Source: Lawsonibacter sp.
GTDB lineage: Bacteria; Bacillota; Clostridia; Oscillospirales; Oscillospiraceae
Assembly (NCBI GenBank): GCA_022801435.1
Contig: JAAWSG010000005.1
Coordinates: 1 to 64,000 of the forward strand
Length of the DNA: 64,000 nucleotides
Reading direction: 5' to 3'
This document shows, in pieces, positions 7,401-15,605 of the stretch; within the stretch, counting starts at the first letter, position 1, and each line of letters opens with the position of its first letter. The translations under genes were made by a program, and so were the position numbers. The notes beneath the pieces are model-generated. The model was not told the DNA's origin and did not search any database. It saw only the letters and a list, made by a program, of their open reading frames with translations.

Positions 7401-7424
7401 AGGACAAAATGCGGATTTTGTGAT
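7401..7424. repeat. Right inverted repeat of the invertible promoter segment
   Basis: This is the perfect 24-bp reverse-complement partner of 7149-7172. It ends 9 bases before the 3' end of the recombinase gene. Confidence 0.85.
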
Positions 7425-7433
7425 GCCGCTGTG

Positions 7434-8306
7434 TCAGGAGATCAGTCCCAGCCGGTCCAGCTGCCGGACGTGCTCCTCGCCGGTGGAAATCAGGTAGATC
7501 CGGGTGGTTTCGATGGAGCTGTGTCCCAGCACGTCCGCCAGCTTCACGACGTCGCGGCATACCCGGTAAAACGCCTGGGCAAACAGATGGCGCAGGTTGT
7601 GAGGAAACACCTTGGTGGCCTCTACGCCGGCCTTTGCGCAGAGGCTCTTCATCTCCGCCCAGATTTGCCTGCGCGACAGCCCTTTTCCGTTTCTGGTGAG
7701 AAAAATTTCGCCGGAAACGATTTTTTGTGTCCGGGCATACTTTCGCAGCTTCCGGCACAGCTTTCCGGGAATCAGGATGGTGCGGATCTTGCCCTTTAAG
7801 CTGATTTCTGCCCGTCCCGCTTCCACCGCCTCCACTGTGAGATACTTGACCTCCGACACCCGTATCCCCGTGGCGCAGATGGTCTCCATCAGCAGGGCCA
7901 GCCGGGTCCGCCCCATGCGGCTGGCAGTCTCCAGCAGACGGGTGTAGTCGGCCCTGGTCAGCTCCCGGTCGGTCCTGCGGAACAGCCTGTGCTGAATGCG
8001 CAGGTATTTCACACAGCAATCCTCTCTGCCAATAAATTGGAGGAATTTGTTCAGCGCCGAGAGCTTGGAATTGACGGTCTCCGGGCGGAGCTTCTCGGTC
8101 TGAAGGTGCTCCTTCCAGGCCGCGCAGGCTTCCTTGTTCAGCGGGCACTCCTCCAGCCACGCGGCAAAGCCTCGGATATCCCGCAGATATTTTTGAATGG
8201 TGCCGGACACGCGCTCCTCTGCGCGCAGGAACTGCTCAAAGCCGTTGATTTGCGGGGCTTGAATGGTTTGATGGTCCATGCTCGAACTGGCTCCCTTCCT
8301 GTTCAT
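7434..8306 (-). CDS. Tyrosine recombinase, likely the invertase of the adjacent switch
   Basis: This 290-residue phage-integrase-family recombinase has an N-terminal SAM-like core-binding domain (about 20-110) and a catalytic domain with all expected residues: R149 in ATGIRVSE, a lysine in the beta-hairpin (K171/K173), H236-x-x-R239 in PHNLRH, H262 in LGHSS and the nucleophile Y271 in TTRIYL. It is shorter than XerC/D-type and phage integrases that carry arm-binding domains. Its 3' end lies 9 bases from an inverted repeat bounding a promoter, a placement typical of recombinases that flip adjacent phase-variation switches. Transcription from the promoter in its present orientation would run antisense through this gene. 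AGGAAGG-like bases precede ATG 8306; a second ATG 27 bases downstream is possible. Confidence 0.9.
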   Translation of the reverse strand: MNRKGASSSMDHQTIQAPQINGFEQFLRAEERVSGTIQKYLRDIRGFAAWLEECPLNKEACAAWKEHLQTEKLRPETVNSKLSALNKFLQFIGREDCCVKYLRIQHRLFRRTDRELTRADYTRLLETASRMGRTRLALLMETICATGIRVSEVKYLTVEAVEAGRAEISLKGKIRTILIPGKLCRKLRKYARTQKIVSGEIFLTRNGKGLSRRQIWAEMKSLCAKAGVEATKVFPHNLRHLFAQAFYRVCRDVVKLADVLGHSSIETTRIYLISTGEEHVRQLDRLGLIS

Positions 8307-8369
8307 TTGAGTTCATCCTTCCCGTTTGCGGGGAAGATATACGAGACCACAGCAGCAATGTGCCATACG

Positions 8370-8421
8370 CAGAAAAAATTTGACGCGTCTTCCCTGTGAA
8401 AGACACGTCAAATTTTTTCTG
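8370..8421 (-). terminator. Long hairpin, probable terminator of the McrB-like gene
   Basis: Arms of 22 bases (8370-8391 and 8400-8421) pair with one mismatch around an 8-base loop. The arm ends are AAAAAA/TTTTTT, so it can terminate in either direction. It lies between the McrB-like stop and the recombinase start on the same strand, insulating the two genes. Confidence 0.7.
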
Positions 8422-8493
8422 TCCCGTCAAAATATACATCTCCACCCAGCCGGTGACGATCCCGCTTCTCCGTTCCGCGCACGGGCTGCCAGG

Positions 8494-9885
8494 TCAATTC
8501 TGTTCGGTTCCCCGGAAAAGAGCATCCTTACACTTTTCCTCAAAATCTTTCGGGTCCTTTCTGCCCCGCATGTACTCCCGGAGGATGGGCCTGATGTTCC
8601 GCTCCCAGATCTCCTCCAGGTTTTCTTCTCCGTCATAGCCCTCGAAGTAGGAGGGACCGATGGCAAATTCCGGACCCAGTCCAGGCTGGTCGGCGATGAT
8701 CCCGTTCATGGTTTTGATCCGGCCCACCAGCTCCTCCGTGACCTTGCCCGTGAGCTTTCCCTTGTCCGCCATACTCTTCAGGGAGCTGTGCATCACCGTG
8801 TTCGCGTCAATCTCCACCCAGTCGAAGCGGCGGCGCAGGGCGAAGTCAAAGGTCTCCACGCTGCGGTCGATGTCGTTCATGGTCCCGAGAATCACAACAT
8901 TTTCGGGGAGATAAAAGCCGTTGGCGAAGAGGTCCTCCCCCTCCAGGCCGGCGGTGGGCAGGTTGTGGTACTGCGTCTTGACCCGGTGCTCCGGCCCTCG
9001 CTTCTCAAAGCAGTACATCAGCTCGCCGAAGACCCGGCCCAAATCCGCGCGGTTGATCTCGTCGATAATGAAGTAGTAGGTGCGGTCACTGTCCGCCGCC
9101 GCCCTCCGGCAGAAGGACTTGAAGATGCCGTCCACCCGGACAAACTGCATATTTCCCTCTGACGGGATGGGGCGCAGGCCCTCCACAAAGTCGGTGTAGT
9201 CGAAGGAGGAGTGGAACTGGACGAACTCCCAATCCGGATGCGGCGCGCCGTTTTTTCCGTCCTGTCCGGTTTTATCCTTGACGTATTCCTCCACGCAGTA
9301 GGTCTTGCCCGTCCCCGGCGCGCCGGTGAAAATAACACATTTTTTGGTGGAGTCCTCCACAGCGCCAGAGATTAGTTTCATTGCCTGATCTTCAATGAAG
9401 TCCTCCAAGGATGCACCGCTTTGGACTTTTCTTAAAAACTCGATCAATCTTTGGCCTGTGGAATTATAGTTGGACTGTAAAAAAGCCAGAATGCCCTTCA
9501 ATATTTGGTTCAGCTTTGTTTCATATGTGATGGAGAGCGCGTTTTTCTGTAAATATCCGTTCCAGTTTTGAAATATTGTGATATCATTGCCCTTTCCGCT
9601 AATATATTTGCCCGCATTCCGATAAACAGTGCTTTGGGGCACATCACTTCTAAATGTGCAATAATGCTTCCGAACTTCGTCGTCCTTCCCAAGTGCGCGG
9701 CATATAAACTCAACCACGGCATCCAAATAGCTGACAGAGTATTCTCCTGATATCTTCTCCTGACCGGCTGTCCCCTGCTTGAACAGCTCGTTCAGATCAT
9801 GTACTGTTTTGTTCTCATCCTTAAAGTACCGAACCACAGCTGCAAATTCCTGTGCAGTCATTCCAAGCTCCCTCTCCTGTCCCAT
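8494..9885 (-). CDS. McrB-like AAA+ NTPase, no McrC partner
   Basis: This 463-residue protein has an unassigned N-terminal region (1-180) followed by a McrB-type AAA+ module: Walker A GAPGTGKT (188-195), Walker B FIIDEINRADLGRVFGEL (D275, E276), the family-specific GTMNDIDRS (334-342) and an arginine-rich RRRFDW (351-356). McrB proteins are GTP-driven motors that load a McrC nuclease to cut modified DNA (type IV restriction). No mcrC is adjacent on either side, so it is an orphan or works with an unlinked partner. The part encoding residues 1-180 is visibly AT-richer than the AAA+ part, which suggests a mosaic origin with a swapped recognition domain. An alternative start is ATG 9861. Confidence 0.85.
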   Translation of the reverse strand: MGQERELGMTAQEFAAVVRYFKDENKTVHDLNELFKQGTAGQEKISGEYSVSYLDAVVEFICRALGKDDEVRKHYCTFRSDVPQSTVYRNAGKYISGKGNDITIFQNWNGYLQKNALSITYETKLNQILKGILAFLQSNYNSTGQRLIEFLRKVQSGASLEDFIEDQAMKLISGAVEDSTKKCVIFTGAPGTGKTYCVEEYVKDKTGQDGKNGAPHPDWEFVQFHSSFDYTDFVEGLRPIPSEGNMQFVRVDGIFKSFCRRAAADSDRTYYFIIDEINRADLGRVFGELMYCFEKRGPEHRVKTQYHNLPTAGLEGEDLFANGFYLPENVVILGTMNDIDRSVETFDFALRRRFDWVEIDANTVMHSSLKSMADKGKLTGKVTEELVGRIKTMNGIIADQPGLGPEFAIGPSYFEGYDGEENLEEIWERNIRPILREYMRGRKDPKDFEEKCKDALFRGTEQN

Positions 9886-10005
9886 AATCAGCGGCCCTCC
9901 GCTTAAACGTACAGAGCTATGGTATCACAAAACCCCAGGAATTTCAACCGTTTCCGCAAATATTTTCCGCCTGTAAGGTTTGCGTCTCCCCCTATGCTCT
10001 TCAGT

Positions 10006-10845
10006 CTACACGATTTTTTTAGGCCGGTAGATGACCTCATTCACATTGTACACCGTGATGAAAGCGGCGGGGTCCGTCTGGGAGATGAAGCTGATCAGCT
10101 TGATGTACTCCTGCTTGGTGACAATAACGATAATCTCCTCCCGCGTCTCCCCGGTATAGGCCCCCACCGCTTGATAGAGGCTGGCTCCGCTGTGCAGGGT
10201 GTCGAGAATGAAGCGGGTAATCTCCTCCTTTTTCTCCGACATGATGCACACCCGTTTTTTGATGTTCATGCCGAAGATGAAGTGGTCCAGCACCAGCCCG
10301 AAGAGGTAGGTCCCCAAAATACTCAGGGCCACCGTCTTGGGGTCGTACACCAACGCCGCGGACAGGGCCACGCACACGCCGGTGAGGGACATGGCCGTCC
10401 CCAGTTCCATACGGAAGTACTTGTTCAGAATTTTTGCCAGAATATCCAGCCCCCCGGAGGAGGCGTTGAGGTTGAAGAGAATGGCGCAGCCGGCCCCGGC
10501 CAGGAAGAGGTAGCACACCATATCCAGAAAAGGGTCCCCCATGATGGAGGCGAAGCTGGGGAAGAAGCGCTCCAGCACCTCCAGCATCACCGGCAGGGCC
10601 AGGGAGGTGTAAATGGTCTTCACCCCGAAATCCCGGCCAATCAACACCATCCCCACCGCCAGCAGCACGATGTTCAGCCCCATGGAGATGACCGGCACGC
10701 TGAGACCGGTGATCTCGCACAGCACAATGGACAGGCCGGAGACACTCCCCACGGCCAGGTGGCTGGGCATCATGAAGAAAAACACCGACACGGCGATCAG
10801 CATGGTTCCAAAGGTGATAAAACCCCACTCTTTGACTCTTTTCAT
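10006..10845 (-). CDS. YitT family membrane protein (DUF161/DUF2179)
   Basis: This 279-residue protein has five or six membrane helices in residues 10-195 (a characteristic ASSGGLDILAKI segment lies between helices) and a C-terminal soluble DUF2179 domain (about 215-275) beginning near KKRVCIMSEK. YitT proteins are widespread in Firmicutes; their transport or sensing role is unsettled. ATG 10845 was chosen because the protein then begins MKRVKEWG, as is normal for the family, with AGAGGG upstream; longer versions read through the promoter region. A TATAAT with an extended TGC (minus strand, 10930-10925) is the likely -10. The leader contains a GC-rich hairpin at about 10878-10902. Confidence 0.85.
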   Translation of the reverse strand: MKRVKEWGFITFGTMLIAVSVFFFMMPSHLAVGSVSGLSIVLCEITGLSVPVISMGLNIVLLAVGMVLIGRDFGVKTIYTSLALPVMLEVLERFFPSFASIMGDPFLDMVCYLFLAGAGCAILFNLNASSGGLDILAKILNKYFRMELGTAMSLTGVCVALSAALVYDPKTVALSILGTYLFGLVLDHFIFGMNIKKRVCIMSEKKEEITRFILDTLHSGASLYQAVGAYTGETREEIIVIVTKQEYIKLISFISQTDPAAFITVYNVNEVIYRPKKIV

Positions 10846-10993
10846 GGAAAAAATCCCTCTCTTTTCTGTTCCTTTACGGGGCCGTGCAGAACACCGGCCC
10901 CCTTTTTGTTTTTGTTCTGTGGACATTATAGCATAAGAATGCCGTCCTGGGAAGAGCATTTCCATATTTCCCGGATAAGTTTTTGCTTCTGCC

Positions 10994-11022
10994 TTGCAAT
11001 CCCCCGCCGCCTATTGTAAAAT
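10994..11022 (+). promoter_or_regulatory. Sigma-A promoter for the DUF512-der operon
   Basis: TTGCAA (10994-10999) and TAAAAT (11017-11022) are spaced by 17 bases, about 65 bases upstream of the DUF512 gene start. Confidence 0.6.
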
Positions 11023-11088
11023 AGAACAACACACAGCCGCGCTATGCCCAGACCAGCGGGCGCGGAGAGGAGGAGACCGCGTATCAGC

Positions 11089-12459
11089 ATGACGGCAATC
11101 ACAGGGGTGGACCCCCGGAGTCCGGCCCGGCGGGCGGGGGTCCGGGCGGGAGAGACCCTGACCCACATCAACGGCCACCCCATTGTGGATGTGCTGGACT
11201 ACAAATTCTACGGCTACGACCCCCGGCTGGAGCTGACCCTCCGGGGGGAGGACGGCCGGACCCGCACCCTCCGGATCAGGAAGGAGGAGGGGGAGGACCT
11301 GGGCCTGAGCTTCGGAACCTACCTCATGGACCGGGCCCGCTCCTGCGCCAACCGCTGCATCTTCTGCTTCGTGGACCAGATGCCCCCGGGAATGCGCCAG
11401 AGCCTGTACTTCAAGGACGACGACGCCCGGCTCTCCTTCCTGCTGGGCAACTACCTGACCCTGACCAACCTCTCCCCCCGGGAGGTGCAGCGGATTATCG
11501 ACCTGCGCATCTCCCCCATCAACATCTCGGTCCACACCACCGACCGGGTCCTCCGGGAAAAAATGCTCAACAGTCCCCGGGCGGGGGAGGGCATCGACAT
11601 CATGGAGCGGTTCGCCCGGGAAAAGATCACCATGAACTGCCAGATCGTCTCCTGCCCCGGCATCAACGACGGCCCCGCCCTGGACCGTACCCTCCGTGAC
11701 CTGGCCGCCCTGTATCCGGCGGTGAACAGCGTGTCGGTGGTCCCCGTGGGGCTGACTAAATTCCGGGAGGGGCTGTACCCGCTGGACCCCTACACCCCGC
11801 AAACCGCCGCCGCCCTTGTCGCCCAGGTGGAAGCCTTCGCCGCCCGGCATCTGGAGCAAACCGGGACCCGGCTGGTCTGGTGCTCGGACGAGTTCTACCT
11901 CCTGGCCGGCCTGCCCCTGCCCGAAGAGGACTGCTTTGAGGCGTTCACCCAGCTGGACAACGGGGTGGGGATGCTCACCCTGCTCAGCCGGGAGTTTTCC
12001 AGAGCACTGGACCTGATGGAGCCCGAGGAGCTCTCCGGGGCCGCCCCCTTCTCCATCGCCACCGGGGTCTCCGCCGCCCCCTTTTTGGCGGAACTGGCGG
12101 ACATGGCCAGAGCGAAATGTGGTACAATAGAGGGCAGGGTCTACCCCATTGTCAACCGCTTCTTCGGCAAGTCCATCACGGTGGCCGGCCTGGTCACAGG
12201 GGGAGATTTAATAGAACAGCTCCGGGGGAAGGACCTGGGACAGCGGCTGCTCATCCCCGCCTCCATGCTCCGGGCGGGGGAGGATGTCTTTTTGGACGAT
12301 GTGACCACCCAGGACGTGGAACGGGCCCTGGGCGTGCCGGTGATTTCGGTCCCCCAGGACGGCTACGCCCTGCTGGACGCCATGCTGGGCATCGCCCTCA
12401 CCCCTGACGCCCGGCAGGCCGCCTGGGAAAATGAGGAATTTTACCGGTATAATCCATAA
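11089..12459 (+). CDS. DUF512 family radical SAM protein with PDZ-like N-terminus
   Basis: This 456-residue protein has an N-terminal PDZ-like segment (about 1-60; SPARRAGVRAGETLTHINGHP). It continues with a CxxxCxxC cluster (C86, C90, C93 in CANRCIFCF) typical of 4Fe-4S radical SAM enzymes, and ends in a DUF512 domain. The substrate of this family is unknown. It is nearly always found directly upstream of der in Clostridia, as here (93-base gap), which suggests a link to ribosome assembly or translation. The start at ATG 11089 follows GGAGAGGAGGAG and gives the usual family N-terminus. GC content is very high. Confidence 0.9.
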   Translation: MTAITGVDPRSPARRAGVRAGETLTHINGHPIVDVLDYKFYGYDPRLELTLRGEDGRTRTLRIRKEEGEDLGLSFGTYLMDRARSCANRCIFCFVDQMPPGMRQSLYFKDDDARLSFLLGNYLTLTNLSPREVQRIIDLRISPINISVHTTDRVLREKMLNSPRAGEGIDIMERFAREKITMNCQIVSCPGINDGPALDRTLRDLAALYPAVNSVSVVPVGLTKFREGLYPLDPYTPQTAAALVAQVEAFAARHLEQTGTRLVWCSDEFYLLAGLPLPEEDCFEAFTQLDNGVGMLTLLSREFSRALDLMEPEELSGAAPFSIATGVSAAPFLAELADMARAKCGTIEGRVYPIVNRFFGKSITVAGLVTGGDLIEQLRGKDLGQRLLIPASMLRAGEDVFLDDVTTQDVERALGVPVISVPQDGYALLDAMLGIALTPDARQAAWENEEFYRYNP

Positions 12460-12552
12460 ATCCGGAAGGCGCCGCACCGATGGCGGACACGGCAAGCCGC
12501 GTCCCCGCACGCGCATATACCGGCCCCCTGAAAAAATGAAGGAAGTGACCAA

Positions 12553-13878
12553 ATGAAACCATTAGTTGCCATTGTGGGCCGCCCCAACGTGGGCAAGTCC
12601 ATGCTGTTCAATAAGCTGTGCGGACAGCGGCTGTCCATTGTGGAGGACACCCCCGGCGTCACCCGGGACCGTCTGTACGCCCCCTGCGAGTGGCGGGGCA
12701 GGACCTTCGACATTGTGGACACCGGCGGCATCGAGCCGGGGACCGACGACCAGATTCTCTCCTTCATGCGGGAGCAGGCAGAGATCGCCATCGGGACCGC
12801 CACGGTGATCGTCTTCGTCTGCGACATCAAGACCGGCATGACCGCCTCGGACCAGGAGGTGGCGAATATGCTTCTGCGCTCGGGGAAGCCGGTGGTCCTG
12901 GCGGTGAACAAATCCGACCAGACCGGACGGGAGAACCCTGACATCTATGAGTTTTACAACCTGGGACTGGGGGACCCCATCGCCGTCTCCGCCGTTCACG
13001 GGCACGGGACGGGGGACCTGCTGGACGCCTGCTTCGACCACTTCCCTCCGGAGAACGGGGAGGAAGAGGAGGACGATGTTGTCAAGGTGGCGGTCATCGG
13101 CAAGCCAAACGTGGGAAAATCCTCCCTGGTGAACCGCATTCTGGGGGAGGAGCGGGTCATCGTCTCCAACGTGGCGGGGACCACCCGGGACGCGGTGGAC
13201 AGCTACTTCGAGAACGGGCAGGGCAAGTACCGCTTCATCGATACCGCCGGGATGCGGAAAAAATCCAAGGTGGAGGACCGCATTGAAAAATTCTCCGTCC
13301 TCCGCGCCACCATGGCCATCGAGCGCAGTGACGTGTGCCTTATCATGATCAACGCCCAGGAGGGTGTCACCGAGCAGGATACAAAAGTCGCCGGCCTGGC
13401 CCACGAGGCTGGGAAAGCCTGCATCATCGTGGTCAACAAGTGGGACGCCATCGAGAAGGACGGCAAGACCATGGACAAGATGCGCCAGGATGTGATGCGG
13501 GACCTGTCCTATATGACCTACGCCCCCATCCTGTTCATCTCCGCCCTCACCGGCCAGCGGGTGGACCGGCTGTTTGAGCTCATCAACTACGTCAACAATC
13601 AGGCCGCCATGCGGATTACCACCGGTATGTTAAATTCCCTGCTGGCTGACGCAACGGCACGGGTCCAGCCCCCCACCGACAAGGGCCGGCGGCTGAAGGT
13701 CTACTATATGACGCAGGTGGGAATCAAACCGCCCCACTTCGTCTGCTTCTGCAACGACGCAAGACTGTTCCACTTCTCCTACCAGCGCTATCTGGAAAAT
13801 CAGATCCGCTCCACCTTCGGCCTGGAGGGGACCCCGGTGCGCCTCACCGTCCGGGAGCGGGGAGAGAAGGAGGGGTAG
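12553..13878 (+). CDS. der: Ribosome biogenesis GTPase Der (EngA)
   Basis: This 441-residue tandem GTPase is needed for 50S subunit maturation. The first G domain has GRPNVGKS (9-16), DTPGVTRDR, DTGG (56-59) and NKSD (119-122). The second G domain has GKPNVGKS (183-190), DTAGMRKK and NKWD, followed by a C-terminal KH-like domain. All GTP-binding motifs are intact and the length is normal for the family. It is followed at 2 bases by plsY, so it is probably the core of an operon from the DUF512 gene to the small protein at 17.6 kb. Confidence 0.97.
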   Translation: MKPLVAIVGRPNVGKSMLFNKLCGQRLSIVEDTPGVTRDRLYAPCEWRGRTFDIVDTGGIEPGTDDQILSFMREQAEIAIGTATVIVFVCDIKTGMTASDQEVANMLLRSGKPVVLAVNKSDQTGRENPDIYEFYNLGLGDPIAVSAVHGHGTGDLLDACFDHFPPENGEEEEDDVVKVAVIGKPNVGKSSLVNRILGEERVIVSNVAGTTRDAVDSYFENGQGKYRFIDTAGMRKKSKVEDRIEKFSVLRATMAIERSDVCLIMINAQEGVTEQDTKVAGLAHEAGKACIIVVNKWDAIEKDGKTMDKMRQDVMRDLSYMTYAPILFISALTGQRVDRLFELINYVNNQAAMRITTGMLNSLLADATARVQPPTDKGRRLKVYYMTQVGIKPPHFVCFCNDARLFHFSYQRYLENQIRSTFGLEGTPVRLTVRERGEKEG

Positions 13879-13880
13879 CT

Positions 13881-14585
13881 ATGTATGACAGACTGACAGA
13901 GCTTTTTCGCCCCATCTATATTTTCATCATGACAATCGCCACAATAGAGATTCTGTTCTGGTTGGCTGTCATCGCCTTGGCCGCCTATTTCCTGGGCTGC
14001 TTCAACGGCGCCGTAATCGTCTCCAAATATATTCTGCACGACGACATCCGCACCCACGGCAGCGGCAACGCCGGACTGACTAATTTTTACCGCACCTTCG
14101 GCGGACCGCTGACTCTGGGGGTCATTCTTTGTGATGTGTTCAAGGCTGTCCTGGCAGTCGGATCTGGGGCCTTCGTCTTCTTTTTCATCCTCCATGTCAC
14201 CCGCCCGGACTATGTGATCTTCGCCAAATACTGGGCGGGGCTGTTCTGTCTGCTGGGGCATATGTTCCCCTGCATGTTCCACTTTAAGGGGGGCAAGGGC
14301 ATCCTCTCCGGCGGGACCATCGCCATCATGCTGGACTGGCGGCTGGCGCTGCTGGTGTGGGGAGGCTTCCTCATTCTGGCCGTCCTCACCCGGTATGTCT
14401 CTCTGGGCTCCGTGTTCGCCGCCGCCGCCTTCCCCATCGGTACATGGCTCTTTGTAAGCCGCAACCCTGTCATTATGGCCTTGGCGCTGCTCCTGGGCGG
14501 ATTGGTGCTGTATATGCACAGAGGAAATATCCACCGGCTTTTGACTGGAACGGAAAGTAAATTCAGCCTGCATAAAAAACATTGA
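13881..14585 (+). CDS. plsY: Glycerol-3-phosphate acyltransferase PlsY
   Basis: This integral membrane enzyme transfers an acyl group from acyl-phosphate to glycerol-3-phosphate, the first step of phospholipid synthesis. The 234 residues include the three PlsY motifs: GSGNAGLTNFYRTFG, CDVFKA and GHMFPCMFHFKGGKG. The N-terminus is about 16 residues longer than usual; an internal ATG at 13929 would give a more standard length, but ATG 13881 sits 2 bases after der. gpsA, which makes its substrate, is the next gene, so the operon joins synthesis and acylation of glycerol-3-phosphate. Confidence 0.93.
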   Translation: MYDRLTELFRPIYIFIMTIATIEILFWLAVIALAAYFLGCFNGAVIVSKYILHDDIRTHGSGNAGLTNFYRTFGGPLTLGVILCDVFKAVLAVGSGAFVFFFILHVTRPDYVIFAKYWAGLFCLLGHMFPCMFHFKGGKGILSGGTIAIMLDWRLALLVWGGFLILAVLTRYVSLGSVFAAAAFPIGTWLFVSRNPVIMALALLLGGLVLYMHRGNIHRLLTGTESKFSLHKKH

Positions 14586-14603
14586 TTTTGGGAGGAAAAC
14601 GGT

Positions 14604-15605
14604 ATGAAAATCACAGTCCTTGGCAGCGGCGCGTGGGGGACGGCCTTGGCGCTCCTGCTGGTGGAAAACGGCAACGACGTGACCCTGTGGTCCTACACGG
14701 AGGAGGAGTCCAAAATCCTCCGGGAGACCCGGGAAAACCCCATGCTCAAGGGGGTCCCCCTGCCCGGGGAGCTGAAATTCACCACCGACATGGCCGCGGT
14801 GAGGGGCTGCGGGCTGGTGGTGGTGGCCACCCCCTCCTTCGCGGTGCGGTCCACCGCCCGTCAGCTGCGGGAGCTGGCCGACCCCGGGACCATCCTCGTC
14901 TCCGTGTCCAAGGGCATCGAGAAGGACTCCTCCCTGCGTCTGAGCCAGGTCATTGAGGAGGAGGTTTCGGGCAAGTGCCCGGTGGTGGTACTCTCCGGCC
15001 CCTCCCACGCCGAGGAGGTGGGCCGCCATATCCCCACCGGCGTGGTCGTGGCCTCCGAGGACCTGTCCGTCGCGGAGAAGGTCCAGGACCTGTTCATGAA
15101 CCAGCGCTTCCGGGTGTACACCAGCGACGACAAAATCGGCACGGAGATCTGCGCGGCCCTGAAAAACATCATCGCCCTGTGCGCCGGCTGCTGTGACGGC
15201 ATGGGCTGCGGGGACAACACCAAGGCGCTGCTCATGACCCGGGGGCTGGCGGAGATGGCCCGTCTGGGAGTGGCCCTGGGGGGGAGAAAGGACAGCTTCA
15301 CCGGGCTGGCGGGGGTGGGGGACCTCATCGTCACCTGCTGCTCCATGCACTCCCGGAACCGGCGGTGCGGCATCCTCATCGGCCAGGGCAGACCGGTGGA
15401 AGAGGCCGTGAAGGAGATCGGCGCCGTGGTGGAGGGCTACTACGCCGCCGCCAATGCCCGCGCCCTGGCCCAGAAGGCGGGGGTGGAGATGCCCATCGCC
15501 CAGGCCGCCTATGAGGTGCTCTACGAGGGCCGGGACGTTCACACCGTCATCACCAACCTGATGCAGCGGGCCAAGCGCTCCGAGATGGACGAGAGCTATC
15601 TATGA
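14604..15605 (+). CDS. gpsA: NAD(P)H-dependent glycerol-3-phosphate dehydrogenase
   Basis: This cytoplasmic enzyme reduces dihydroxyacetone phosphate to sn-glycerol-3-phosphate for phospholipids. The 333 residues match the family. Visible features are the Rossmann motif GSGAWGTALA (8-17), SKGIEKD, LSGPSHAEEV, the catalytic lysine in AALKNIIALCAG, and GLAGVGDLIVTC. GGAGG lies 9-13 bases upstream of the ATG. The last codons overlap the ATG of the alanyl-tRNA editing gene (TATCTATGA), indicating coupling. Confidence 0.97.
   Translation: MKITVLGSGAWGTALALLLVENGNDVTLWSYTEEESKILRETRENPMLKGVPLPGELKFTTDMAAVRGCGLVVVATPSFAVRSTARQLRELADPGTILVSVSKGIEKDSSLRLSQVIEEEVSGKCPVVVLSGPSHAEEVGRHIPTGVVVASEDLSVAEKVQDLFMNQRFRVYTSDDKIGTEICAALKNIIALCAGCCDGMGCGDNTKALLMTRGLAEMARLGVALGGRKDSFTGLAGVGDLIVTCCSMHSRNRRCGILIGQGRPVEEAVKEIGAVVEGYYAAANARALAQKAGVEMPIAQAAYEVLYEGRDVHTVITNLMQRAKRSEMDESYL

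Noticed and set aside
7149..7424. Inverted repeats as ends of a small transposable element
   Set aside because: No target duplication was seen, the repeat cores look like crossover sites, and a promoter lies inside; a recombinase-driven switch fits better.
10878..10902. GC-rich hairpin followed by T's upstream of the YitT gene
   Set aside because: On the plus strand it looks like a terminator, but no plus-strand gene lies upstream. It is kept only as a leader hairpin of the YitT gene.
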